Numbered from the stretch's first letter, positions 32,309-41,386 are shown. The stretch is DNA of 64,000 bases from Chryseobacterium foetidum (GCF_025457425.1 NZ_JAMXIA010000001.1:1984001-2048000), one strand, 5' to 3'. Numbers and translations: made by a program. The notes: generated from the letters alone by a model not told the origin.

Positions 32309-32339
32309 AAAAAGACGTCTCAATTGAAACGTCTTTTTT
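32308..32339. terminator. Bidirectional terminator between convergent genes
   Basis: AAAAAAGACGT and ACGTCTTTTTT form a stem with a 10-base loop; A and T runs on both sides serve both the M14 gene (plus) and the JmjC-like gene (minus). Confidence 0.85.
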
Positions 32340-32342
32340 AAC

Positions 32343-33227
32343 TTATCTTTTAGGTAAACCTTTTTTTAAGGCCCACTCGGCTCTGGTAACAGCTTTGCGC
32401 TCTTTCCAGTCCATGTATTTCTTTTTGAAATTTTTCTTCATCACGTCATCAAATTTTCTCTGAACCGTAAGATTCCACAACGACTGCGCTTTCACGGCCC
32501 ACGATTTGTCCCACGCTCTGAGAGAGATTGAAAAACTTCCGTCAAGATACTTCATCCAGTGCCACCATCCCGTCGGCATAAACAGCGTATCACCATGCTC
32601 AAGGAAACATTCTATACCTTCAACTCCGTCCAGAGCAGGGAATTTTGCGAAATCCGGATTGGCAATATCGTAATCTTCAAGTGCGTAGGTTGCGTAAGGA
32701 AGTTTGTATAATCTGTCCTTCCATTTATTTTCGAAAAGCAAAACATGTTTTCTCCCGTTAAAATGAGTGTGGAAAATATGCGCTAAGTCAATATCATAAT
32801 GCAAAAACGTGACAGAACCCTTTCCGCCAAAAAACATTGAGGGAAATTTATCTAAAAAACCACCCATCAGATCTTTCGGAGAAATGTAATCTTCCAGAAG
32901 TTTTTTTGCCTGCTTGATCGGGTCGAAAAAGAAAATTCTGAGATCTGTAGGCTCTTTCTGAATCAGATCAATATAATCTGCAAACTTCATTTTGGTCGTC
33001 GGCGTATTGATTGGTGCAGCAGGATCGGCTTTTTTTGAATCATAAAGCGGAACTTCCACATCACCTACTGCTTCCTTCACATAATCCATTGTCCACTTTT
33101 GGTAAGCCGGCCATTTTCTTGCCATATTTTTGATGACAACAGGTTTTCTTGGCTTTAAATATTTTTCAATAAAATCTTCCTGAGTAATATCGTCTACAAC
33201 ATCAATCGGCTTTAAGATAACTCCCAT
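32343..33227 (-). CDS. Cupin-like (JmjC-type) protein
   Basis: A 294-residue protein of the cupin_8/JmjC-like group. The iron-binding triad is visible: His and Asp in TFLHYDIDLAHIFHTHF near residue 140-155 and the distal His in FMPTGWWHWMKYLDGS near 218. The lysine that binds 2-oxoglutarate may be in GRKHVLLF. The family hydroxylates proteins or small molecules with Fe(II) and 2-oxoglutarate; the substrate here is unknown. Divergent from the outer-membrane gene at 33682; a full promoter lies 22 bases upstream. Confidence 0.88.
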   Translation of the reverse strand: MGVILKPIDVVDDITQEDFIEKYLKPRKPVVIKNMARKWPAYQKWTMDYVKEAVGDVEVPLYDSKKADPAAPINTPTTKMKFADYIDLIQKEPTDLRIFFFDPIKQAKKLLEDYISPKDLMGGFLDKFPSMFFGGKGSVTFLHYDIDLAHIFHTHFNGRKHVLLFENKWKDRLYKLPYATYALEDYDIANPDFAKFPALDGVEGIECFLEHGDTLFMPTGWWHWMKYLDGSFSISLRAWDKSWAVKAQSLWNLTVQRKFDDVMKKNFKKKYMDWKERKAVTRAEWALKKGLPKR

Positions 33228-33248
33228 TTTTTAAAAAAATTAATGTTA

Positions 33249-33277
33249 CAAAATTATTAAATAAATGTATATGCCAA
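33249..33277 (-). promoter_or_regulatory. Promoter (TTG-N18-TAATTTTG) of the cupin-like gene
   Basis: TAATTTTG on the minus strand at 33249-33256 and TTG at 33275-33277; spacing 18. Start codon 22 bases downstream. Confidence 0.65.
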
Positions 33278-33681
33278 CGAAATAAAGATTTTTTTAATCT
33301 ATGATGTTCATCACATTATTTAGAACGGGTAAAAATATTTTATTTTGTTTTTGGAAACTGAAAACCCTATTTCGCTTTCAGAAAAGATATCAGAAAATTT
33401 AATTCTAATTTTGATATTATTGATTTTTACATGAGCCGAAAGTCTTTCAAACATGTAAATCACTCAAACTTTAGTGATTTTTAAATACGATTAGTTCGTT
33501 CCTTCCGTTTCAGTTACTTAAAGAAATTTAACTATTCCATAAAAATTAAATCTCTATTGTGAGTAACAAAATTGGTTTCTCACAAACTAATAGTTCAAAT
33601 AATAAATTCCGGAAATATTTTAATCCCAACTTTTAGGGGTTGAAAAACGGTTTTAAGACTTAAAAAAATAAATAACTTGAT
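33278..33681. other. Gene-free 404-base stretch upstream of the outer-membrane protein gene
   Basis: AT-rich. The only distinct structure is the inverted repeat TTGTGAG (33557-33563) and CTCACAA (33579-33585) with a 15-base loop, about 100 bases before the start at 33682; it could be an operator. I found no clear TAnnTTTG box for the plus-strand gene. Confidence 0.45.
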
Positions 33682-36390
33682 ATGAGACAAAATTTTTTCC
33701 TCTTTGTTCTGATGTTCTGCTCGGCGATGCTATTTTCGCAGAAGACCATTTCAGGAAAAATTACTGATGATGACGGCATTGGCATCCCAAGCGCCAGTGT
33801 AACTGTAGAAGAACCCGGTAAAGACGCCATTCTGGCTTACGGAATTACCAATTCTAAAGGGGAATACAAAATTACATTTACCTCATCCGAGAGCAATGTA
33901 GACCTTAAAGTGAAAGGTTTTAACCAAAAACCAATTACAAAGCAGATCAGCAATTTAGACCAGAACCTGAATTTCAAAATGCAGTCTGAAGCTACAGAAA
34001 TCAAAGAAGTACAGTTAAAAACCAAACTGATTACCGCAAGAGGCGACACCATTGCTTACGATCTGAAAGCATTCGACAGCAAAAGTGACCGTACTTTGGC
34101 TGATGTGATGAAAAAAATCCCGGGAATTGAGGTCAATGCAGACGGAACAGTGCTCTATCAGGGAAATCCTATCAACAAATTTTATGTGGAGGGAAAAGAC
34201 CTTATGGAAGGTGGCTACGGAACAGTAACCAACTCTTTACCCAAAGATGCCATCGCAAAACTTGAAGTTTTGGAAAATCACCAGCCGGTAAAAATGCTTC
34301 AGGGCAAAATACCATCCGATGCAGCAGCCATCAACATCAAACTTAAAAAATCTGTGACCATGACCGGTCGTGGCGAAGTAGGCGTTGGTGCAGATCCGCT
34401 TTTGTGGAATGTAAAGATGACCCCAATGTTCTTCAGCAAAACCAGTCAGTGGGTAGCCAACTACAAAACCAATAATGTGGGAGATCAGGTAGAAAACGAG
34501 GGAAATATTTTAGGCAGTTACAACCCGTGGGAAGGAAGACGTGGAAACGTTTCTCAAAATGACTGGTTAAACGTAGAAACTTCTGGTACACCGAGCACAC
34601 CTGTTAAAAGATATTTGTTTAATAATGTGCACTATGCTTCAGCAAACTATCTTACTAATATTGACAAAGCTAAACAATGGGAATTGAAAGCCATTGCAAA
34701 TTACACCAACAATGCCGTTGAAAGAGAAGATTACAGAGAAACAACTTATCAGACAGGTGATTTAGCAGGTAGCAAAGTAATTAACAGTACAAGAAATGAT
34801 TTCTTTACAGACAAAGTGAGAGGCGAATTGTTGTTTACCAAAAATGCAAAAAAAGGTTTCTTTAAAAACTCAACAAGCTTCAGCCAATTCTGGAATGCAG
34901 ACCGTGCTTTTGCCGTAAGAGAAGGTAGATCTGCTGGACAGGCAGTGGAATCTCCGACTTCAAATTTTCAGAACTCATTAAGCACCATTATTCCATGGAA
35001 AGAAAAAATGGTAAACCTTAGATCATATATCAGTTATCAGGACGATCAGCAAATGTTGAAAGTTTCACCGGCAGATTATCTTCGTTTTCCATTTAAAGAA
35101 AACGAAAATGCACCTATCGGAACGATTGCTTTCCTACCTAATACAGTTGCACAGCAGAATTTCAGACTAAAAACTTTAGACACTTCACATTCTGCCAACA
35201 TCAGTTTTACTAAAAAAGGTTGGACCTTCACTCCTTCTGTTGGGTTCGACTTCTCAAATGACAGACTGAATACCGATTTTAACGCAATTGCTCTTTCAGG
35301 AATACCCAATTTTAATGGTCCCGCATATGAAAACAACCTAAAATTTACAGAAATCAATCCTAACGCTTCATTAGGTATCAACTACAAAACTGACGTATGG
35401 AATGTATTTGCAAATTTACCTGTAAACTTCACCAGCATCAAGGCTGAAGATGACGTGAGAGGAGTTTCAAAAGATTTAAACAGAACTACTTTTACGCCTA
35501 ATTTATTTGCTCAATATACTTTTGCATCATTTTGGAAAGCCAGCGTGAATGCCAATGTGAGCAATAATTTCGGAGACATCCAGACAGCTTACGCAGGTTA
35601 CATGTTGCTTTCACCAAATGGGTTTAACGTGATGGACGCCAATAATCCGATTCCGCAAACAACAACTTCTGCATTGGGCTCAAGGCTTGAATACAGAAAT
35701 CCCCTGAATAATTTATTTTTTAATGTAAATTATTCATATTCAGACAGCAAAAGAAACCTGCTTTCGGCTCCTTTACTAGATCAAACTACAGGTTTTACAT
35801 TGATGCAGTATCTTGATATTGAAAACCATTCTAAAAGCAACAGGCTAAGTGCAGAAGTAGGAAAATATTTCCCTTCATTTAAAACAAATGCCTCTGTAAA
35901 CTACAGAAATACAACTTCAATCTCAGATGCATTCCTCGACGAGGTGAGATTTAAAAATAAAAATAACAATCAGTCTTATGGTTTTAAGCTAAATAACACC
36001 TATTTCAGCTGGATGAGTGTAGATTTCAACATGAGTCTCTCGCGTACTAAACAGGAAGGCCGTACAGGTACTTTAGGTATTAACAAGGGATACAATCATA
36101 ATTTAGCAGTATTTTTCTACCCTCTCGAAGATCACAATATCGGTTTTTCATGGGATCAGTTGAATACAACGAACAACGATACTACCTACAGAAACCCTTT
36201 CTTTGATGTATCTTACCAGTTCACATGGTCTAAAAAGAAAATTGACTTTGAACTGAAATGGATGAACATCAGCAACAGAAAAGTGTTTGAAACGTATGAT
36301 CTTAACGGAACATTGAATTCGTTAACATACACCAGAATTCAGCTCAGACCGAGCCAGGTTATGTTTACAGTGAAATTTAACTTTAAATAA
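33682..36390 (+). CDS. TonB-receptor-like outer-membrane beta-barrel protein
   Basis: A 902-residue outer-membrane protein. Signal peptide to about residue 19 (FLFVLMFCSAMLFSQ), then a carboxypeptidase-regulatory-like domain (TISGKITDDDGIGIPSASVTVEEPGKDAILAYGITNSKGEYKI), a plug-like domain (TLADVMKKIPGIEVNADGTVLYQGNPINKFYVEGKDLMEGGYG), and about 650 residues of alternating beta strands ending in Phe (VMFTVKFNFK). There is no recognisable TonB box or SusC-type features. Such proteins often pair with GLPGLI proteins in Flavobacteriia, and one is encoded 0.7 kb downstream (37107). The cargo is unknown. Confidence 0.88.
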   Translation: MRQNFFLFVLMFCSAMLFSQKTISGKITDDDGIGIPSASVTVEEPGKDAILAYGITNSKGEYKITFTSSESNVDLKVKGFNQKPITKQISNLDQNLNFKMQSEATEIKEVQLKTKLITARGDTIAYDLKAFDSKSDRTLADVMKKIPGIEVNADGTVLYQGNPINKFYVEGKDLMEGGYGTVTNSLPKDAIAKLEVLENHQPVKMLQGKIPSDAAAINIKLKKSVTMTGRGEVGVGADPLLWNVKMTPMFFSKTSQWVANYKTNNVGDQVENEGNILGSYNPWEGRRGNVSQNDWLNVETSGTPSTPVKRYLFNNVHYASANYLTNIDKAKQWELKAIANYTNNAVEREDYRETTYQTGDLAGSKVINSTRNDFFTDKVRGELLFTKNAKKGFFKNSTSFSQFWNADRAFAVREGRSAGQAVESPTSNFQNSLSTIIPWKEKMVNLRSYISYQDDQQMLKVSPADYLRFPFKENENAPIGTIAFLPNTVAQQNFRLKTLDTSHSANISFTKKGWTFTPSVGFDFSNDRLNTDFNAIALSGIPNFNGPAYENNLKFTEINPNASLGINYKTDVWNVFANLPVNFTSIKAEDDVRGVSKDLNRTTFTPNLFAQYTFASFWKASVNANVSNNFGDIQTAYAGYMLLSPNGFNVMDANNPIPQTTTSALGSRLEYRNPLNNLFFNVNYSYSDSKRNLLSAPLLDQTTGFTLMQYLDIENHSKSNRLSAEVGKYFPSFKTNASVNYRNTTSISDAFLDEVRFKNKNNNQSYGFKLNNTYFSWMSVDFNMSLSRTKQEGRTGTLGINKGYNHNLAVFFYPLEDHNIGFSWDQLNTTNNDTTYRNPFFDVSYQFTWSKKKIDFELKWMNISNRKVFETYDLNGTLNSLTYTRIQLRPSQVMFTVKFNFK

Positions 36391-36391
36391 T

Positions 36392-36428
36392 AAAAATATC
36401 CCTTTCAGATTTGAGAGGGATATTTTTT
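36392..36428. terminator. Bidirectional terminator between the barrel protein gene and dinB-like gene
   Basis: AAAAATATCCCT pairs with AGGGATATTTTT around a 12-base loop; it serves the convergent genes on both sides. Confidence 0.85.
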
Positions 36429-36438
36429 TTGACGTCTT

Positions 36439-36936
36439 CTAAAAGCCCTGAACATCTGCAGTCGGACCATAGCTTCCAGGAAGTTCAATATCATTTAAAC
36501 GGTAGTACACCCCAAGCTGAGCCCTGTGATGGGTAATCTGATCCAAACTGTGGCGGATGGCTGAGTACTTTGTCCATTTTGCCAGTTCGTGTCCGTCGGC
36601 TTTCAAAGCCCAATACGGAAGGAGGTCATCTTCTGTGGCATTTTCCAGAGCATTCATGCTTTGTTTGTAATTGTTTTCGAAAGTCTCCAAAATTTCCTTT
36701 CTTGTCGTAAGTAATTTTGGTTGCATTGAACTATCAGAAAAATCAAGTTCAGAAGAATTGAGCATAAAGCCCGCCCAACCAAAAATTTCTGCGATGTGCG
36801 TCACGAGATGATTCATCGCCATGCTTTTTTCGTGTGGCTTGTATTCTCCTTTGTCTTCAGGATAAATTTCAAAAAACTGCTTTGTGGTTTTGTACTCCTG
36901 TGTGAGCTCGTCTCTCAACTGTTTCAGAGTGTCCAT
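36439..36936 (-). CDS. DinB-family protein
   Basis: A 165-residue four-helix protein of the DinB/YfiT superfamily. The metal-binding histidines are present in MNHLVTHIAEIFGWAG and in IRHSLDQITHHRAQLGVYYRL. Members use the metal for thiol-dependent transfer reactions or have unknown roles. The C-terminus LPGSYGPTADVQGF is typical of flavobacterial members. Single gene. Confidence 0.88.
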   Translation of the reverse strand: MDTLKQLRDELTQEYKTTKQFFEIYPEDKGEYKPHEKSMAMNHLVTHIAEIFGWAGFMLNSSELDFSDSSMQPKLLTTRKEILETFENNYKQSMNALENATEDDLLPYWALKADGHELAKWTKYSAIRHSLDQITHHRAQLGVYYRLNDIELPGSYGPTADVQGF

Positions 36937-37106
36937 AAAATTTTATTTTGTGTTGTTCCTTTTCTGACATCAAAAATTATGCTATCAGAGTTACTGATTT
37001 TCAGAATGATAAATGATTCATACTTTGAAATATTTAAAATTAATTTAAAAAAAACTGTAACATTTATCAGAGATTTCTAACTAATAGACAAACATTTACT
37101 TTTAAA

Positions 37107-38045
37107 ATGAAAAAACTACTTTCAATATTTTTAATTGCAACGGCGGTATTCGTTAATGCTCAGGATTCCGGTGAAACGGCAAACAGATTTTTTTACGAGC
37201 TTAACTTTAAGCCTAAAAAAGATTCCGCGAAAGTGGATAAAGTGATCACCATTTTGGATATCACAGATAAGAACAGATCTATCTATCAGGATTACACGAT
37301 CATCGCTCAGGATTCTATCATGAAGCTGGAAATTGAAGCCATGCAGAAATCCGGTCAGATGAAAGATCTTTCCAAACTGATCAAAATGCCAAAACTGTCT
37401 GCAAGGGTTTACAAAACGTATCCTACCATGAAAATTCAGTTTGTAGAGAAAATCACCAGCGGATTTACGCCTGCCAACATCGGATACGTTGAAGAACCGA
37501 AATTTGCATGGAAAATTCTTTCAGACAAACAGAAAATCGGAGAATACAACACACAGAAAGCAACTACAGAGTTTGGAGGAAGAAAATGGACAGCATGGTT
37601 CAGCTCAGATATTCCTTTTCAGGACGGACCTTACAAATTCTCCGGACTTCCAGGTTTAATTGTAAAAATAGAAGATGAAGCTAAAGATTACTCATGGGTT
37701 TTGCAGGGAAACAAAAAAGTACCGAATTATACTGAGTATTCTTACATCGAAAACATGATGCAGGCGAAAGGCGGAAAGGTAAGTGAAATGCCAAGGGATA
37801 AATTTGAGAAGAAATTCAACGAATTTAAAAAAGATCCTTTCGCTACCATGAGACCGATGCTGACAAAAGAAATCATGTCACAATCTATCCCAGGAATGGA
37901 TGGCACTGTAGGCGATATGATTAAAAAACAGGAAAAACAGTACAAAGATTTCTTCAAAGCAGTTGACAACGAAATCGAGCCTGCTTACGGAGCCATAATT
38001 GTAGGCGAGGTAGAAAGAACAGGAACTGAAAAAGCAAAAAAATAA
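37107..38045 (+). CDS. GLPGLI-family exported protein
   Basis: A 312-residue protein with a signal peptide (MKKLLSIFLIATAVFVNAQ). The family-defining GLPGLI motif sits in YKFSGLPGLIVKIED near residue 178, in the typical setting WTAWFSSDIPFQDGPYKF. The function of the family is not known; it is restricted to Bacteroidota and its genes often neighbour large outer-membrane proteins such as the one at 33682. A C-terminal Met-rich stretch (MRPMLTKEIMSQSIPGM) is common in this family. It is followed by a terminator. Confidence 0.93.
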   Translation: MKKLLSIFLIATAVFVNAQDSGETANRFFYELNFKPKKDSAKVDKVITILDITDKNRSIYQDYTIIAQDSIMKLEIEAMQKSGQMKDLSKLIKMPKLSARVYKTYPTMKIQFVEKITSGFTPANIGYVEEPKFAWKILSDKQKIGEYNTQKATTEFGGRKWTAWFSSDIPFQDGPYKFSGLPGLIVKIEDEAKDYSWVLQGNKKVPNYTEYSYIENMMQAKGGKVSEMPRDKFEKKFNEFKKDPFATMRPMLTKEIMSQSIPGMDGTVGDMIKKQEKQYKDFFKAVDNEIEPAYGAIIVGEVERTGTEKAKK

Positions 38046-38078
38046 ACATTCATATTTAACTTAACTATATTAAAGCAA

Positions 38079-38112
38079 ACCCAAATACAGAGATGTGTTT
38101 GGGTCTGTTTTT
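38079..38112 (+). terminator. Terminator after the GLPGLI gene
   Basis: ACCCAAATACA pairs with TGTGTTTGGGT around a 4-base loop, followed by CTGTTTTTT. The ATG at 38093 lies inside this hairpin, which argues against it as the feoA start. Confidence 0.85.
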
Positions 38113-38147
38113 TAAAGGGTTCCAATTTAGATTAAATTTAAATAACC

Positions 38148-38155
38148 TATATTTG
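38148..38155 (+). promoter_or_regulatory. -7 box (TATATTTG) of the feo operon
   Basis: TATATTTG matches TAnnTTTG. Transcription should begin near 38160, so the feoA start must be downstream of the box, at TTG 38174. Confidence 0.65.
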
Positions 38156-38173
38156 CACGACAAATTTTCAGCT

Positions 38174-38428
38174 TTGAAACAGAAAGATCCACAGAAACTG
38201 AGTCAGTTCCCAAAAAACAAAAAGGGAATTATAAAAGGTTATGACAATGAGCATTTAACCATGCCTACCAAGATCATCGAAATGGGTCTGCTTCCTGAAA
38301 CTTCCTTTACAATTCTTTATCAGGCACCTTTCAACGGGCCGATTTATGTGGAATTTGGTGAAGAAAAAAGCAGGATAGCGCTCAGGGAAGAAGAAGGAGA
38401 TTTTATTATTGTTGAAGAATCGATCTAA
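38174..38428 (+). CDS. feoA: Ferrous iron transport protein FeoA
   Basis: An SH3-like small protein that assists FeoB. I place the start at TTG 38174, giving 84 residues (LKQKDPQKLSQFPKNKKGIIKGYDNEHL). The reading frame extends back to an ATG at 38093, but that ATG is inside the terminator hairpin of the preceding gene and upstream of the -7 box. The core has PTKIIEMGLLPETSFTILYQAPFNGPIYVEFGEEKSRIALREEEGDFIIV, matching FeoA with its Met-Gly-Leu-Leu-Pro block. feoB follows immediately at the stop codon. Confidence 0.85.
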   Translation: MKQKDPQKLSQFPKNKKGIIKGYDNEHLTMPTKIIEMGLLPETSFTILYQAPFNGPIYVEFGEEKSRIALREEEGDFIIVEESI

Positions 38429-40444
38429 ATGCAGGAAAATCAAGAAAAACAGGTGCTTTTGGTAGGAAATCCCAACGTGGGAAAGTCTACCCTTTTCAAT
38501 GCACTTTGCAATACTACCCAAAAAACAGGGAACTATGCTGGAGTAACTGTTTCCAGCCATTCAGGAAGCTATTCATATAAAAATGAAGAAGTAAAAATTA
38601 CCGATCTTCCGGGATCTTACAGCATTTATCCAAGTTCGGAGGATGAAGCCGTTTTTTCCAAAGTGCTTCTCGACAAAAAAAACTATGCCGGTGTTATTTA
38701 CATTCTTGAAGCATTAAGCATTAAAAGAGGAATGCTTTTGCTGCAACAGATTCTGGATGCGGGTTTGCCAATGATTGTGGTTCTCAATCAGGTAGATCAG
38801 GCTAAAAGAAGAGGTGTAGACATTGATGTAAAAAAACTTGAAGAAACTTTAGGTTTAAAGATCATTCAGACCAACGCCAAAGAACAAACCGGAATTGAAG
38901 AACTGAAAGAGTCGATTCTGAAAAATGAATTTAAAAAATCTGAGGTTTCTTATTTTGCAATCCCTGCTGAGCATAAAAATTTAGTTGAAAAAATAGTTTC
39001 TCATACAAATTCAGATAATAATTACAGAGCATGGCTGAGTATTTCGCTCGGTTCAGATGAAAGAAAATCTGTTGAAGAAAATTCAGGTTTAAAATCATTA
39101 AACCCGAAAAGAATTCAGGTTCAGGAAACGGTACGAAGATATCAGCTTGCAGATAAAATGCTTCAGGGAATTATTACAAAAAAACAAAATGCCAAAGAAC
39201 TTCTGACCGAGAAATTAGACAAAGTTTTAGTTCATAAATTCTGGGGTTACATCGTATTTCTCTTTGTTTTACTGATTATTTTCCAGTGTGTTTTTTTCCT
39301 TGCAGAGTATCCAATGAACTGGATCGATGAATTGTTTGCATGGATGTCCGGTTTTTCTGGCGAACATTTGCCGGAAGGCCCTCTAAATTCTTTAATATCA
39401 AACGGAATCATTCCCGGTGTCGGCGGCATCGTAATTTTTGCTCCACAAATCGGGATTTTACTGTTCTTTCTTTATATTCTCGAAGACTCAGGATATATGG
39501 CAAGGGTTGTTTTTTTAATGGACAGGTTTCTGCGACCATTTGGCTTAAATGGAAAAAGTATTGTTCCGCTGGTTTCAGGAACTGCCTGCGCAATTCCGGC
39601 AGTAATGTCTACGAGAAATATCGAAAATTTAAGAGAAAGATTGCTGACCATTCTGGTAACGCCTTTTATGACGTGCTCGGCAAGGCTGCCGGTGTACAGC
39701 ATTATGATCGGTTTGATTATTTCAGACGGCAATTTCTTTGGAATTTCCTATAAAGCTCTGGTACTTTTGGCGATGTATCTTTTAGGATTTTTTGTCGCTC
39801 TCCTTTCTGCTTTCATCCTGAAATATTTCATCAAAGAGAAAGGTAAATCCTATCTCGTGATGGATCTTCCCACCTATAAAAAACCGCTTTTTTGGTATGA
39901 CTTTAAACTTGTTTTAGGAAAAGTCTGGGAATTCATCACCGGAGCCGGAAAAATTATTTTCGTTGTCAGTATTATCATTTGGGTGTTAAGCTATTTTGGT
40001 CCGAAACTGAATGAAAACGAAATTGTTGCAACCGATGTTGAATTGGATCATTCCTATCTTGCAAGAATGGGAAGGGCCATCGAACCCGCCATCGCTCCAC
40101 TCGGTTATGACTGGAAAATGGGTGTTGGAATTCTGACGAGTTTTGTAGCAAGAGAAGTTTTTGTGGGAACCATGTCTACTCTTTACAGTCTGGATGACGA
40201 CGCTCCTGAAGGAAAAGTAATCGACAAAATGAGAAACGATGTAAAACCTGACGGCAGCAAAGTTTTCAGTTTTGCTACAGGAATCTCAGTATTGCTTTTT
40301 TACGCTTTTGCCATGCAGTGTGCATCGACAGTTGCCATCGTCTACAAAGAGACAAAAAGCTGGAAATGGACTGGTTTTCAACTGGCAATGATGACCGGTT
40401 TGGCATATTTTGTGTCGCTGATTGCTTATCAAATCTTACAGTAA
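38429..40444 (+). CDS. feoB: Ferrous iron transporter FeoB
   Basis: A 671-residue inner-membrane Fe(II) transporter. The N-terminal G domain has G1 LLVGNPNVGKSTLFNAL (residue 10-26), the TGNYAGVTV switch, G3 ITDLPGSYSIYP and G4 VLNQVDQAKRRG near residue 115. A helical segment follows, then the membrane part from about residue 270 with two gate motifs, LVSGTACAIPAVMSTR near residue 385 and MTCSARLPVYSIMIGL near 415. Starts directly after feoA and is followed by a small Cys-rich gene: a complete feo operon. Confidence 0.97.
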   Translation: MQENQEKQVLLVGNPNVGKSTLFNALCNTTQKTGNYAGVTVSSHSGSYSYKNEEVKITDLPGSYSIYPSSEDEAVFSKVLLDKKNYAGVIYILEALSIKRGMLLLQQILDAGLPMIVVLNQVDQAKRRGVDIDVKKLEETLGLKIIQTNAKEQTGIEELKESILKNEFKKSEVSYFAIPAEHKNLVEKIVSHTNSDNNYRAWLSISLGSDERKSVEENSGLKSLNPKRIQVQETVRRYQLADKMLQGIITKKQNAKELLTEKLDKVLVHKFWGYIVFLFVLLIIFQCVFFLAEYPMNWIDELFAWMSGFSGEHLPEGPLNSLISNGIIPGVGGIVIFAPQIGILLFFLYILEDSGYMARVVFLMDRFLRPFGLNGKSIVPLVSGTACAIPAVMSTRNIENLRERLLTILVTPFMTCSARLPVYSIMIGLIISDGNFFGISYKALVLLAMYLLGFFVALLSAFILKYFIKEKGKSYLVMDLPTYKKPLFWYDFKLVLGKVWEFITGAGKIIFVVSIIIWVLSYFGPKLNENEIVATDVELDHSYLARMGRAIEPAIAPLGYDWKMGVGILTSFVAREVFVGTMSTLYSLDDDAPEGKVIDKMRNDVKPDGSKVFSFATGISVLLFYAFAMQCASTVAIVYKETKSWKWTGFQLAMMTGLAYFVSLIAYQILQ

Positions 40445-40597
40445 ATGGATATCTCACTAATTCTTCAGTACGTCATCGTTTTTTTGCTTGTGGCTTTTGC
40501 AGGATATTCTCTGTATAAAGTTTTCAGGAAAAATTTCAGTACCAAAAAATTTAAATCTGGTGGTGGTGGATGTGATAAGGATTGCGGGTGTTCATAG
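40445..40597 (+). CDS. FeoB-associated Cys-rich membrane protein (FeoC-like position)
   Basis: A 50-residue protein whose ATG follows the feoB stop directly. It has one membrane helix (LILQYVIVFLLVAFAGYSLY) and a C-terminal tail GGGGCDKDCGCS with three Cys. This matches the small FeoB-associated Cys-rich membrane proteins found after feoB in many Bacteroidota and Firmicutes. The Cys cluster may bind iron or act as a redox switch; that is inference. Confidence 0.9.
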   Translation: MDISLILQYVIVFLLVAFAGYSLYKVFRKNFSTKKFKSGGGGCDKDCGCS

Positions 40598-40620
40598 AAA
40601 TCAATATGTACTATTTTCTG

Positions 40621-40628
40621 TAACTTTG
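40621..40628 (+). promoter_or_regulatory. -7 box (TAACTTTG) of the Uma2-like gene
   Basis: TAACTTTG matches TAnnTTTG and lies 14 bases before the ATG at 40643. No clear TTG at -33. Confidence 0.5.
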
Positions 40629-40642
40629 TTAAAAATCACAGC

Positions 40643-41224
40643 ATGGAAATTACGGACATCAATCAATTAGACCCCGATAAAGATTATACTTACGCAGATT
40701 ATCTTTTGTGGAAATTCAAAGAAAGAATAGAGCTTTTTAAAGGCAAGGTTTTTAAAATGAGTCCAGCTCCTGCAAGGATTCATCAGGATATTCTGAGAAA
40801 TATTAATAGAAAATTTGATCAAATATTTTACAAAATGCCATGTAAGGTCTATTTTGCTCCCTTTGATGTGAGACTGCCTAATAAGAATGGTGATGTTTAC
40901 TCCGTCGTACAGCCAGACTTGAGTGTAATTTGCGACCTAACAAAATTAGACGATAGAGGATGTTTGGGCGCTCCCGATTTAATTGTTGAAATTCTTTCCC
41001 CAGGAAATACAAAAAAAGAGCAGGATCTCAAATACCGTATTTACGAAGAAGCTGGTGTTTTTGAATACTGGATCGTGCATCCTACAGATAAAAACATTCA
41101 GGTTTTCGTTTTACAGAACGGAATTTACATAGGCTTAAAACCTTTTACTGAAGGCGAAATAATCACATCAAAAACATTTCCGGAACTCAGCTTTTCTACG
41201 GATGAAATCTTTGCAAATGTTTAA
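40643..41224 (+). CDS. Uma2-family (DUF820) restriction-endonuclease-like protein
   Basis: A 193-residue protein of the Uma2 group with a PD-(D/E)XK nuclease-like core: VVQPDLSVICDLTKLDDRGCLGAPDLIVEILSPGNTKKEQDLKYRIYEEAGVFEYWIVHP, including the Pro-Asp, the Glu-Ile-Leu-Ser and the Lys in the following helix. The family is very large in cyanobacteria and occurs sporadically elsewhere; its biological target is unknown. It stands between the feo operon and glmM with its own promoter box. Confidence 0.88.
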   Translation: MEITDINQLDPDKDYTYADYLLWKFKERIELFKGKVFKMSPAPARIHQDILRNINRKFDQIFYKMPCKVYFAPFDVRLPNKNGDVYSVVQPDLSVICDLTKLDDRGCLGAPDLIVEILSPGNTKKEQDLKYRIYEEAGVFEYWIVHPTDKNIQVFVLQNGIYIGLKPFTEGEIITSKTFPELSFSTDEIFANV

Positions 41225-41259
41225 AGATTTATTAACAAAACCATCCTTTTTAAAAATCG

Positions 41260-41267
41260 TATTTTTG
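41260..41267 (+). promoter_or_regulatory. -7 box (TATTTTTG) of glmM
   Basis: TATTTTTG matches TAnnTTTG. It ends six bases before the heptad array at 41274, so the array should form the very 5' end of the glmM transcript. Confidence 0.55.
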
Positions 41268-41273
41268 CAGAAA

Positions 41274-41350
41274 TTTCGAAACCCGAAACCCGAAACCCGA
41301 AACCCGAAACCCGAAACCCGTATCTCGTATCTCGTATCTCGTAACCCGAA
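41274..41350 (+). repeat. Eleven-unit perfect heptad array in the glmM leader (ACCCGAA / TCTCGTA)
   Basis: Seventy-seven bases: TTTCGAA once, ACCCGAA five times, ACCCGTA once, TCTCGTA three times, ACCCGAA once. It is strictly tandem, without a single base out of phase, and has two word versions in blocks. Confidence 0.95.
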
Positions 41351-41386
41351 ATTTAAACATTAAACAAACAAAACTTTAAACTTTTC

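Noticed and set aside
33682-38045. Polysaccharide utilisation locus (SusC/SusD pair)
   Set aside because: The barrel protein lacks SusC features, no SusD-like lipoprotein is present, and GH92 is 16 kb away.
38093-38173. N-terminal extension of FeoA from the upstream ATG
   Set aside because: The ATG sits in a terminator hairpin and upstream of the -7 box; the extra residues are not family-like.
41274-41350. CRISPR-like appearance of the heptad array
   Set aside because: Units are contiguous 7-mers without spacers, and there are no cas genes in the window.
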